From Halorubrum ezzemoulense DSM 17463 (GTDB lineage: Archaea; Halobacteriota; Halobacteria; Halobacteriales; Haloferacaceae): a stretch of DNA of 64,000 nt. The position numbers and the translations under genes are program-made. The DNA lies in NCBI RefSeq assembly GCF_002114285.1, contig NZ_NEDJ01000008.1:1-64000 (forward strand), in the 5' to 3' direction. The notes under the pieces are model-generated. The model was not told where the DNA came from and ran no database searches. It saw only the letters and a program-made list of their open reading frames with translations. Shown here in pieces: positions 41,138-49,445 of this stretch (position 1 is its first letter; the number at the start of each line of letters is the position of its first letter).

Positions 41138-42276
41138 GGCGACGCCACCTCCCCGGGGTCCGCCGCGCTCTCGGCTCGGCGCGGGCCGTGGGCTCCGGTC
41201 GGCGTGCCCTCCTCCTCGGCCTCGCGGCGCAGGTCCGCGAAGGAGACCGCCCGGTCGCCCGTGCGGAACCGGGCGCCGTCCGCCCCGGCGACGACCGTCA
41301 CGTCGGCCTCGTCGTCGGCCACAGCTCCCGGGCCGGTCACCGCCGCCAGCTCCAGCACCTCTCGTCGACCGCGGCCGCCCGGTGCCGCCGAGACGCGACC
41401 GCCGGGGAGCCGCACGTCGACCGGGACCCCGTCGTCGAGCAGCGCCAGCGCGAGACTCACCGCCGCCCGGGCGAGCTCGTCGGCCGCGACCGCGCTCGCG
41501 GCCCGGTCGGTGTCGCCGTGGTCGATACCGGCGAACACCGGTCGTTCCTTCCCGCTGCCGATGTCTGTCCCGCCCGCGATCGTCACCCGGTTCCGCGCGG
41601 TCTCGGCCGCGAACTCCTTGACGACGATCTCGTCTCGCTTGGCGGTCGTCGCCCAGTGGACGTCGCGGACCGCGTCGCCACGGGTGTACTCGCGGAGCCG
41701 GTCGAACTCCTCCCGTTGCCGGCTCACGTCGACCGCGTCGGCCGCGTACAGCGCCCGCCGGAACCGCGTCGGCATCGGGTCGCGGGGCGGGTACACCGTC
41801 ACGGCGTCGGTCTCGTCGACGACCAGTTCGCGCTCGAAGAGGCCGAACACGTCGGTCACGGTGAGGTCGATCGGTCCGAGGGTCCGCTCGCCGCGCTCGC
41901 GGTACGTCACGCGGTACGACACCGGCTCAGTGCCGACGGACGCTCGGATCGGCGCCGTCGGCCCGTCGAGCCCCTCGTCTACCCGGACAGACACGTCGGC
42001 GAGGAACGACGGGGAGGCGTCGCCGCCCCCGACCGCGTCGGGTCCGAACTCCAGGCGGACCTCCCGCGTCTCCCCGACGAATCCGTCGGCGGGCGCCACG
42101 TGGCGGACCGCGGGCACGTCGACCCGCAACACTTGGACGTAGCCGGCCGCGAGCGCGATGGCGACCGGGATCACGATCGCGTCTAAGGCGCGGCCGCCTG
42201 CTGCGAACGCGCTGGCGGCTGCGACGAGGCCGACGACGCCGGCGACGCGCCCTCGTCGGGTGAGCGCTGGCGTCAT
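41134..42276 (-). CDS. DUF58 domain protein
   Basis: The 380-residue protein has a short hydrophobic N-terminal pair of helices (about 11-45) and the DUF58/VWA-like core with the hallmark YTRGDAVRDVHWATTAKRDE (about 195-214), preceded by GPIDLTVTDVFGLFERE. DUF58 proteins work with MoxR ATPases and resemble von Willebrand A domains. It lies between the MoxR gene (27 bp upstream) and the transglutaminase gene (4-bp overlap) in one operon. Confidence 0.88.
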   Translation of the reverse strand: MTPALTRRGRVAGVVGLVAAASAFAAGGRALDAIVIPVAIALAAGYVQVLRVDVPAVRHVAPADGFVGETREVRLEFGPDAVGGGDASPSFLADVSVRVDEGLDGPTAPIRASVGTEPVSYRVTYRERGERTLGPIDLTVTDVFGLFERELVVDETDAVTVYPPRDPMPTRFRRALYAADAVDVSRQREEFDRLREYTRGDAVRDVHWATTAKRDEIVVKEFAAETARNRVTIAGGTDIGSGKERPVFAGIDHGDTDRAASAVAADELARAAVSLALALLDDGVPVDVRLPGGRVSAAPGGRGRREVLELAAVTGPGAVADDEADVTVVAGADGARFRTGDRAVSFADLRREAEEEGTPTGAHGPRRAESAADPGEVASP

Positions 42277-42303
42277 CGGCGCGAGGGGGGCGTCATGGGC
42301 GGG

Positions 42304-43344
42304 TCACTCCACGCGAATCCGGTCGAGCGCGTCGCTGACGACGTCCGCGCCGTCGGTCCCGCCCGACTCGGTCCGGACCCGATGCGAGAGCACCGTCGGC
42401 GCCTCGGTCTGAACGTCGTCCGGGATCACGTACCCGCGGCCGTCGAGCGCGGCGCGGGCCTGCGACGCGCGGATCAGCGCGAGGCTCCCGCGCGGGCTCG
42501 CCCCGAGCTTCGCGTTCCGCCGGGTGAACACCGCGAGCCGGGCCACGTACTCCCGGACCGCCTCCGAGGCCTCGACCTCGCCGACGACCCGGCGGGCCGC
42601 CCGCACGTCCGCGATCGTCGCGACCGGCTCGACCGAGTCGACCGGGTGGTCGCCGGTGAGCCGCCCGAGGATCGCGGCCTCCTCCTCGGTGTCCGGGTAG
42701 CCGAGCCGGATCTTCTTCGTGAACCGGTCGACCTCCGCGACCGGAAGCTCGTACGTCTGTCCCGGCTCCACGTCGTTCTGGGTCGCGATCACGCAGAACG
42801 GGTCCGGCAGCTCGCGGGTGGTCCCGTCGGTCGTCACCTGGTTCTCCTCCATCGCCTCCAAGAGCGCCGACTGCGTCTTCGGCGGGGCGCGGTTGATCTC
42901 GTCGCCCAGCACGACGTTCGCGAACACCGGACCGGGCTGGAAGTCGAACTCGTCGGTGCGGCGGTTGAACACGTTGACGCCGGTGACGTCGGAGGGAAGG
43001 AGGTCGGGGGTGAACTGGACGCGCTTGAACGAGCCGTCGATCGAGCGCGCGACCGACTTCGCGAGCGTCGTCTTCCCGACGCCCGGCACGTCCTCCACGA
43101 GCAGGTGGCCGCGCGCCAGCACGGTGACGAGGACGTGTTCGACCGCGTCTCGCTTGCCGACGATCACGTCCTCGACCTCCTCGACGATGCGGTCCGCGAG
43201 CGTGGCGACGTCCGCGGGGGTCTCCGGTCCGCTCCCCGCGCCGGCCCCGGTCGTCGCTCCCGCGGCCTCGGCGTCGCTCGATTCCGCGTCGGCCGACCCC
43301 GCGGGACCCGTCCCGACCGGCCCCGACTCTCCGGGGTCGGTCAT
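42304..43344 (-). CDS. MoxR-family AAA+ ATPase
   Basis: The 346-residue protein has an acidic, disordered start (about 1-45) and a MoxR AAA+ core with EDVPGVGKTTLAKSVARSI (Walker A), VVLGDEINRAPPKTQSALLE (Walker B) and VIATQNDVEPGQTYELPVAE (sensor 1), ending with NAKLGASPRGSLALIRASQA in the lid. MoxR ATPases act as chaperones for VWA/DUF58 partners. It leads the MoxR-DUF58-TgpA operon. The ATG at 43344 is preferred to one at 43422. Confidence 0.93.
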   Translation of the reverse strand: MTDPGESGPVGTGPAGSADAESSDAEAAGATTGAGAGSGPETPADVATLADRIVEEVEDVIVGKRDAVEHVLVTVLARGHLLVEDVPGVGKTTLAKSVARSIDGSFKRVQFTPDLLPSDVTGVNVFNRRTDEFDFQPGPVFANVVLGDEINRAPPKTQSALLEAMEENQVTTDGTTRELPDPFCVIATQNDVEPGQTYELPVAEVDRFTKKIRLGYPDTEEEAAILGRLTGDHPVDSVEPVATIADVRAARRVVGEVEASEAVREYVARLAVFTRRNAKLGASPRGSLALIRASQARAALDGRGYVIPDDVQTEAPTVLSHRVRTESGGTDGADVVSDALDRIRVE

Positions 43345-43559
43345 GTCCGGCCGACCTCGTCCGGGTCGGGCTCCCGCCCCGAGGCGACCGTGCGAATGCT
43401 CCCCGTGGTCATCGATATACACCGGCTAAGGCGAGCAACGGCATATGCGTTCCGCCGCCCCCGATCCGTCGTCGCGGCCGATTTCGGCGTCTCGGCCGTC
43501 GATCGCCCGGACGCGCGGTTTCCGCACAGCGCTCCGCGATTCCCTTCGGTTCCCCGCGA

Positions 43560-44927
43560 TTACGACTCCCTGACGTTCCGCCCGACGGGCTCGCCGAACG
43601 ACGCCGCCCCCGTCGCCGGGTCGCGTTCGTAGACGACCTCGCCGCGGACGAGCGTCACCTCGGGGAAGACCCCGCGGAGCCCCTCGAATGGGGTCCACGC
43701 GGGGGCGCTGTGGAGCGCGGCGGCCTCGATCTCGCGGGGGTCGGCGATGTCGACGAGGACGAGGTCGGCGTCGCGCCCCGCCGCGACCCGCCCCTTCCGG
43801 TCGAGGCCGAATATCTCGGCCGGGTTCGCGGCGACCACGTTCCGGACGCGTTCGAGCGACAGTTCGCCCGTCCGCGCCGACTCCAGGAGCAGGGGGTACA
43901 GCGTCTCCACGCCCGGCACGCCGCTCGGCGCGTCGACGAGTCCCCGCCGCTTCTCCTCGACCGTGTGAGGCGCGTGGTCGGTCGCGACCACGTCGACGTC
44001 GCCCGCGGCGAGCCGGGCGAACAGTGCCTCGCGGCGCTCCTCCGACCGGAGGGGCGGGTTCATCCGCCCGAACGTGCCGAGCGACCGCGCCCGCTCGCGG
44101 GAGAGGTAGAGGTGGTGCGGCGTCACCTCGCAGGTGACCAGTGCGGTGTCGGCGTCGCCCCCGTCCTCGTCGGCTCCCGACCCGCCCTCGCGGGCCTCCG
44201 TCACCGCGTCGACCGCCTCCGGCGTCGAGGTGTGCGCGACGTGGAGCTGGGCGTCGCGCTCCGCGGCCGTCGCGAGCGCGCGCTCGACCGCGGCGACCTC
44301 GGCGTCGGCCGTCCGATAGGCGGACCACGCGTTGGCGGTCGCGGCCGTGCCGACCCCGCCGAGGTCGCCGTTGAGCGCGCCGTCGTCGAACAGCGTCGCG
44401 TCCTCGGCGTGGACCGTGACCGGCACGTCGCGGGCGCTCGCCTCGTCGAGCGCGTCGGCGAACAGGTCGGCGTCGATCCCCATGTCGCCGGTCGAGTCCG
44501 CGAGGAACACCTCGCCGAGCGCGAAGAGGCGCCGATCGAACAGCTCCTCGGGGTCCCAGTCGGGGGTCACGCCGCCGTTGATCCCGTAGTCGACGAGCGA
44601 GTCGGCCGCGAGCGCGGCCTTCTCGTCGAACGCCGCGCCGTCGACCGTCGGGGGCGAGGTGTTCGGCTGGTCGACGACGGTCGTGACCCCGCCGGCGGCC
44701 GCGCTCTCGGACCCGGAGGTCCACGTCTCCTTGTGCCCCCCGCCGGGCTCCCGGAAGTGGACGTGGACATCGACAGCGCCCGGCAGGAGGTGCCTCCCGC
44801 GGGCTTCGAGGACGCGCTCGCCGCCGTCGGCGCCGAGCCCCTCGGCGACCACGTCGATCCGTCCGTCGTCGCCGATACGCACGTCTCGCACCCGGCCGTC
44901 GGCCAGCGTCGCGCCCGTGATGAGCAT
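43560..44927 (-). CDS. pyrC: Dihydroorotase
   Basis: The enzyme cyclises carbamoyl-aspartate to dihydroorotate in pyrimidine synthesis. The 455-residue type I amidohydrolase shows the metal-binding VDVHVHFREPGGGHKE (about 55-70), VTVHAEDATLF, LHVAHTSTPEAVDAV, TCEVTPHHLYLSRERA and VVATDHAPHTVEEKRRG; a C-terminal LDRKGRVAAGRDADLVLVDI closes the composite beta-sandwich. The ATG at 44927 follows the frame of the family start; a much longer upstream frame is antisense to other genes. It is divergent from the 173-residue membrane protein gene. Confidence 0.93.
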   Translation of the reverse strand: MLITGATLADGRVRDVRIGDDGRIDVVAEGLGADGGERVLEARGRHLLPGAVDVHVHFREPGGGHKETWTSGSESAAAGGVTTVVDQPNTSPPTVDGAAFDEKAALAADSLVDYGINGGVTPDWDPEELFDRRLFALGEVFLADSTGDMGIDADLFADALDEASARDVPVTVHAEDATLFDDGALNGDLGGVGTAATANAWSAYRTADAEVAAVERALATAAERDAQLHVAHTSTPEAVDAVTEAREGGSGADEDGGDADTALVTCEVTPHHLYLSRERARSLGTFGRMNPPLRSEERREALFARLAAGDVDVVATDHAPHTVEEKRRGLVDAPSGVPGVETLYPLLLESARTGELSLERVRNVVAANPAEIFGLDRKGRVAAGRDADLVLVDIADPREIEAAALHSAPAWTPFEGLRGVFPEVTLVRGEVVYERDPATGAASFGEPVGRNVRES

Positions 44928-45054
44928 CGTTGTCGGCCGGTCGCGGCGAGCGGGATAAACGCTGGTGGTTCCGGGCGGCCGCCGGCCGACCGCGACGGCG
45001 ACGCCTCGCAGGTCACCACAAGAGGTTTGCCGCCCGCGGCGGCTCGTCTCGCGC

Positions 45055-45576
45055 ATGGTCTCGCCCGTCCCCGCTCCGTCGGTTCCGCTCTCCCTCGCTC
45101 CCGCGGTCGTCGATTCGGTCGTCGGCTGGCTGTGGACGCTCGCGCTGCTGGGCTTCCCCGGGCTCGTCGCCGCGGGACTGTGCGTGCCGTTCCTCGCGGC
45201 GTCGCGCCTCCGGGCGCTGTTCGAGGCGCTTCCCCCGGCGGGGCGGGTCCTCCCCTCGTACCTTGCGGTCGCGGTCGGGCTCTCCGTCCCGTACCTCGTC
45301 GGGGTCGGCCTCACGGTGGCGCGCGCCGGCGAGGCGGGGCCCGCGTGGAGTTCGGGGTTCCTCTCAACGGCGCTTCTCGGCGGCGTCCTCGTCGGCCTCG
45401 TCGCCCCGGCGGCCGCGGTCGCCGGGCTGCCGCGGTTCGGGGTCGACTGGGACCCGACGGGATACGGCGTCGGGACGTGGCTCCTCCTCGGCGCCGCCGG
45501 CCTCTGGTACGCGGTCGTCGCCGCCGTGCCGCTCGCCGCGCTCGCCGTCGGGATGGCGTTACCGGGCGGGTACTGA
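45055..45576 (+). CDS. Five-helix integral membrane protein of unknown function
   Basis: The 173-residue protein is mainly hydrophobic. Clear membrane segments lie at about residues 20-45 (GWLWTLALLGFPGLVAAGLC), 65-90, 100-125 (FLSTALLGGVLVGLVAPAAA) and 140-170, with a conserved-looking GVDWDPTGYGVGTW between the last two. It has no recognisable family motif. It stands alone between divergent pyrC and a small membrane protein gene. Confidence 0.65.
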   Translation: MVSPVPAPSVPLSLAPAVVDSVVGWLWTLALLGFPGLVAAGLCVPFLAASRLRALFEALPPAGRVLPSYLAVAVGLSVPYLVGVGLTVARAGEAGPAWSSGFLSTALLGGVLVGLVAPAAAVAGLPRFGVDWDPTGYGVGTWLLLGAAGLWYAVVAAVPLAALAVGMALPGGY

Positions 45577-45663
45577 CGGCGACGCGCGAACCGGGCGCCC
45601 CGACTCCGCGGGACCTCCCGATTCCATAACCCTTTGTTGCCTCGCGTCAAGACTCCACCGCGC

Positions 45664-45903
45664 ATGCTCCCCGCACCATTCCGGCTGTTCTTCGTTGCCG
45701 TCCCCCTCCTCGTTAGCGCCGGCGCGCTGGCGATGGCGGCGTTCCCGCGAAAGATGACGAGCTGGCAGACCCGCTCGCCAGACGGATCGACGGGGCGGAT
45801 CGAACCGAGCGACACGCGGATCCTGATGATGCGCGTGATGGGCGTCGTCGTCGCCGCGCTCGCCCTCCTGATGGCGTTCGGTACGTTCTCGTTCATCCCC
45901 TGA
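45664..45903 (+). CDS. Small two-helix membrane protein
   Basis: The 79-residue protein has two membrane segments (about 5-28, RLFFVAVPLLVSAGALAMAA, and 55-77) joined by a polar loop with SWQTRSPDGSTGRIEPSD. A similar arrangement occurs in DUF6199-like small membrane proteins, but this link is from memory. An in-frame ATG at 45634 would add ten residues; the ATG at 45664 starts directly at the first helix and is preferred. No function is known. Confidence 0.6.
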   Translation: MLPAPFRLFFVAVPLLVSAGALAMAAFPRKMTSWQTRSPDGSTGRIEPSDTRILMMRVMGVVVAALALLMAFGTFSFIP

Positions 45904-45994
45904 GGCCCGCGGTTCCGCGCCCCGGCCCGAATCCTTGTCACGCGGTGACGACGCTCCGATACGGTTTTGGGTCGCCCCGCGGAACTCCCGACAA

Positions 45995-47365
45995 ATGCTG
46001 TCTCGACAGTTCGTCCGGGAGAACCCCGAGGTCGTCCGCGAGGCGCTCGACAACAAGGGCGTCGACATCGACCTCGACCGGATACTCGACGTCGACGAGG
46101 AGTGGCGGAAGCTGAAACAGCGCGGCGACGACCTGCGCCACGAGCGCAACGAGGTCTCCTCGACGATCGGCGAGCTGAAAGCCGCCGGCGAGGAGGAGGC
46201 GGCCCAGGAGGCGATCGAGCGCTCGCAGGAGCTCAAGTCGGAGCTCCAGGAGGTCGAGGCGCGCGCCAACGAACTGGAGCGCGAACTGGAGGCGTCGCTG
46301 CTCGAACTGCCCCAGATCCCCCAAGACTCCGTGCCGGTCGGCGCGGACGAGTCGGAGAACGTCGAGGTGCGCCGCGAGGGGTTCGACGACCGCCGCGAGG
46401 TCCCCGCCGACGTGGAGCCGCACTACGACCTCGGTGAGGACCTCGAGATCCTCGACTTCGAGCGCGGCGCGAAGGTCGCCGGCGGCGGGTTCTACGTCGC
46501 GAAGGGCGACGGCGCGCGCCTCGAACACGCCCTGATCCAGTTCATGCTCGACGTCCACCGCGAGCAGGGGTACGAGGACGTGTTCCCGCCGATCCCCGTC
46601 AACTCCGAGTCGATGCGCGGCACCGGGCAACTCCCGAAGTTCACCGAGGACGCCTACCGCGTCGAAGGGTCGAACGAGGACGACTACGACGACGACGACC
46701 TCTGGCTGCTCCCGACCGCGGAGGTGCCGGTCACGAACCTCCACCGCGACGAGATCCTCCTCGGCGAGGACCTCCCGCTGAAGTACCAGGCGTACACGCC
46801 CAACTTCCGACAGGAGGCGGGCGAACACGGCACCGAGACGCGCGGTATCGTCCGCGTCCACCAGTTCAACAAGGTGGAGATGGTGAACTTCGTCCGGCCC
46901 GAGGAGAGCGACGAGCGCTTCGAGGGGCTCGTCGACGAGGCCGAGGAGGTACTCCGCCGCCTCGAACTGCCGTACCGTATCTTGGAGATGTGTACCGGTG
47001 ACCTCGGGTTCACGCAGGCGAAAAAGTACGACGTTGAGGTGTGGGCACCCGCGGACGACATGGACGAGGGCCCGGAGCAGGGGGGCCGCTGGCTGGAGGT
47101 CTCCTCGGTCTCCAACTTCGAGGATTTCCAGGCGCGCCGCGCCGGGATCCAGTACCGCGAGGAGCATCACGAGTCCGCGGAGTACCTCCACACCCTGAAC
47201 GGCTCGGGGCTCGCGGTCCCGCGGATTGTCGTCGCGATCCTAGAGTACTACCAGAACGACGACGGCACCGTCACCGTCCCGGAGGCGCTCCGCCCGTACA
47301 TGGGCGGCACCGAGGTCATCGACGGTCACGACGCGGTCGGCGAGTCGAAGCTGGGCGGGGAGTAG
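45995..47365 (+). CDS. serS: Seryl-tRNA synthetase
   Basis: The 456-residue class II synthetase charges tRNA-Ser. It has the N-terminal tRNA-binding coiled coil (about 25-100, RKLKQRGDDLRHERNEVSST), motif 1 GYEDVFPPIPVNSESMRGTG, motif 2 AYTPNFRQEAGEHGTETRGI and motif 3 TLNGSGLAVPRIVVAILEYY. The usual bacterial/haloarchaeal type rather than the rare methanogen type is indicated. An acidic insert (NEDDYDDDDLW) is a halophilic addition. It is followed by a convergent LURP-one gene. Confidence 0.97.
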   Translation: MLSRQFVRENPEVVREALDNKGVDIDLDRILDVDEEWRKLKQRGDDLRHERNEVSSTIGELKAAGEEEAAQEAIERSQELKSELQEVEARANELERELEASLLELPQIPQDSVPVGADESENVEVRREGFDDRREVPADVEPHYDLGEDLEILDFERGAKVAGGGFYVAKGDGARLEHALIQFMLDVHREQGYEDVFPPIPVNSESMRGTGQLPKFTEDAYRVEGSNEDDYDDDDLWLLPTAEVPVTNLHRDEILLGEDLPLKYQAYTPNFRQEAGEHGTETRGIVRVHQFNKVEMVNFVRPEESDERFEGLVDEAEEVLRRLELPYRILEMCTGDLGFTQAKKYDVEVWAPADDMDEGPEQGGRWLEVSSVSNFEDFQARRAGIQYREEHHESAEYLHTLNGSGLAVPRIVVAILEYYQNDDGTVTVPEALRPYMGGTEVIDGHDAVGESKLGGE

Positions 47366-47392
47366 CCGGCGCCGTCCCCTCGGTCGCGGCCG

Positions 47393-47995
47393 CTACTTGT
47401 TCTCTAGGGCGTCGAGGATACACGCGGCGGCGATCACCGCCTCCTTCGGCACGCCGCTCGCGTCGTCGATGGTGACCGTGTAGGCGTCGCGCATCGAGAA
47501 CTGCCCCGCGATGTCGCCGACGTGGCCGCCGTCGGCGTCGAATATCTCGTACTTGTTCGGGATCAGGTTCGCGGGGCCGACGAGGTGCCGGAGCGCGGAC
47601 AGCACCTTGTTTTTCGACCGGATCGTCGCCAGCGCCTCGCCGGTGTCGGGGTCGCGAATCGTCCAGTTCTCGACGAGAAGCGAGAGGTCCTCGTCCAAGA
47701 CGACGACCTCCTCGCCGGTGCCCGCGTCGGTGATCGCGTAGTTGCCCGCGACGTCCATGATGCCGCCGGCCTTCACCGAGAAGGCGTCCTCGCCGTCGGC
47801 CGTGACGAACGGGAACTCCTCTTTCAGCTTGAACATCTTCTGTTTCCCGCGCAGGACGACATCGCCGGCGCTGTCGGTGACGGCGTACTTGTTGCGGACC
47901 AGCGACTGCGTGACCTCGTATCGGTCGTCGCTGAGGTCCACCGTTGAGATGTCGTACGCGCTCGACTTGGCGGGGAACGTGGAGGGGTCGACCAT
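47393..47995 (-). CDS. LURP-one-related/scramblase-like protein
   Basis: The 200-residue protein has the tubby-like beta-barrel pattern with a central helix: YEVTQSLVRNKYAVTDSAGD, VLRGKQKMFKLKEEFPFVTA, LLVENWTIRDPDTGEALATI and the final helix KEAVIAAACILDALENK. Members of this family bind lipids or membranes; the role in archaea is unknown. No signal peptide is present. The ATG at 47995 lies next to the divergent lipoprotein gene. Confidence 0.82.
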   Translation of the reverse strand: MVDPSTFPAKSSAYDISTVDLSDDRYEVTQSLVRNKYAVTDSAGDVVLRGKQKMFKLKEEFPFVTADGEDAFSVKAGGIMDVAGNYAITDAGTGEEVVVLDEDLSLLVENWTIRDPDTGEALATIRSKNKVLSALRHLVGPANLIPNKYEIFDADGGHVGDIAGQFSMRDAYTVTIDDASGVPKEAVIAAACILDALENK

Positions 47996-48125
47996 GGGTG
48001 TCGACGCGCGTCACCGCCGGAAAAAGCTTCCTGCTCTCTCCGCGGCGCCCGCGGCCGGTCGGTAGCTCAAGCGATCGTCGTAGCCTCCGAGACCCCTTTT
48101 GAAACGGCGCACCGTCGTGACGGTA

Positions 48126-48617
48126 ATGTCTCGACTCGCCCTCGTCGCGGTCGCGTGTCTCGTCGTCCTCGCCGGCTGCCTGTCGGGCGGCGCTCCGGGC
48201 TGCCCCGCGATAGGACCGGACGGCGAACGGGTCGACGATCCGGTGTGTCCCGACCAGCGGACGGGCGGGCTCTCGCTGTCCCTCGATCGGGACGGGGAGA
48301 CCGTCCGCGTCGTCGCCACGAACGTGGGCGACGAGCCGGTCCCGATCAATCCGGACCGGTGGGTCGTCTTCCGGAACGCCGCCGACTCGGGGGCGCCCGA
48401 GTGGCGGGCGGCGGCGAACGCGCCGGCGGGAACGTACAACCTGACCGTGATCGAACTGGCCCCCGACGAGACGCGGACGTGGGCGCTCCGCTACGACCCG
48501 ACCGCGTCGGACGCGTCCGACCGGCGCGACGCGGTGCTCGACCGGCCGGGCGAGTACGTCTTCTCGCTCGGGTCGAACAACAGGACCTACGTGATCCCCT
48601 TCGATATCGAGGCGTGA
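48126..48617 (+). CDS. Sec-type lipoprotein of unknown function
   Basis: The 163-residue protein begins SRLALVAVACLVVLAGCLSG: a hydrophobic signal peptide with lipobox and no twin Arg, so Sec export and lipid attachment at Cys18 are expected. The mature part has two more Cys (GCPAIGPDG and DPVCPDQ) and a beta-rich domain with LSLSLDRDGETVRVVATNVG and ETRTWALRYDPTA, resembling an Ig-like or intracellular proteinase inhibitor-type sandwich. Function is not recognised. It ends 17 bp before the mrp relic. Confidence 0.75.
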   Translation: MSRLALVAVACLVVLAGCLSGGAPGCPAIGPDGERVDDPVCPDQRTGGLSLSLDRDGETVRVVATNVGDEPVPINPDRWVVFRNAADSGAPEWRAAANAPAGTYNLTVIELAPDETRTWALRYDPTASDASDRRDAVLDRPGEYVFSLGSNNRTYVIPFDIEA

Positions 48618-48634
48618 ACGGCGGCGCGCGCCGC

Positions 48635-49155
48635 TCAGACCGCCTCCTCGCTCTCCCGCTGTCGGTGGTGACGCCGGAGGACGCCGACCTTGTTCGCGAC
48701 CGCGGCCGCCAGGTCCCGGAACGCCGCCGCGGCCTCGCCGTCGCCGTCGGAGACGATCGGCTCACCGTCGTCGCCTCCCGTGCGGACGGCCGGGTCCAGC
48801 GGCAGCGATTTGAGGTACGGGACGTCGACCGACTCGGCGAGCGTCCGCCCCCCCGCCCTCGCCGAATATCTCGTGTCTGTCCCCGCAGCTCGGGCAGACG
48901 AACCCGCTCATGTTCTCGACGACGCCCAACACGTTCGTCCGGTACTCCCCGAACATCTGAACGCCTCGACGGGTGTCGCCCACGGCGACGGACTGCGGCG
49001 TCGTGACGACGACCGTCCCCGTCACGGGGAGGTTCTGAAGCACCGTCAACTGGACGTCGCCCGTCCCCGGCGGCAGGTCCACCACGAGGTAGTCGAGCTG
49101 CCCCCACGACACGTCCTCGAAGAGGTCGGTGAGCGTGTTCTGCGCGACCGGTCCG
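48635..49155 (-). pseudogene. mrp/NBP35-type Fe-S scaffold ATPase, 5' truncated and frameshifted
   Basis: On the minus strand the remaining part corresponds to the C-terminal half of an Mrp P-loop ATPase: TLTDLFEDVSWGQLDYLVVD, LPPGTGDVQLTVLQNLPVTG, VVVTTPQSVAVGDTRRGVQM, NMSGFVCPSCGDRHEIFGEG (with the CxxC) and, after a frameshift, RTLAESVDVPYLKSLPLDP. The N-terminal half with the Walker A motif is missing. The frameshift coincides with a run of seven C at 48848-48854, where six would restore the frame. Both defects make the gene non-functional. Truncation meets the bat relic head to head. Confidence 0.85.
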
Positions 49156-49349
49156 AGCTGACCGACCGGCAGCGCGAAGCGGCGCGCACCGCGCACTTCG
49201 CCGGGTTCTTCGAGTGGCCCCGCGAGCACACCGGAGAGGAGGTGGCGTCGATGATGGATATCTCGCAGACGACGTTCACGCAGCACCTCCGCGCGGCCGA
49301 AAACAAGCTGTTCGCCGCGCTGTTCGACGACACTGTGACGGTGTCGTGA
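49142..49349 (+). pseudogene. bat-type HTH_10 regulator, only the C-terminal HTH domain left
   Basis: The plus-strand frame encodes RSELTDRQREAARTAHFAGF, FEWPREHTGEEVASMMDISQ and TFTQHLRAAENKLFAALFD, the complete HTH_10 domain of bacterio-opsin-activator-like regulators, ending at a normal TGA. The PAS/GAF sensor part and any start codon are missing: the frame upstream runs antisense through the mrp relic. It starts exactly where the mrp homology ends. Confidence 0.85.
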
Positions 49350-49445
49350 ACGGCCCGCGGAGCGGTGACCGGTCGGCCACGGGGCGGTGATCGGTCGGCC
49401 GCGAGACGGTCGGCTGCGGTATCCCTCAACTCCGGTGCCGGTCGG

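Noticed and set aside
43345..43559. Possible small gene between pyrC and the MoxR gene
   Set aside because: AT-poor sequence with no consistent frame; it is likely the MoxR promoter region and the pyrC 3' end.
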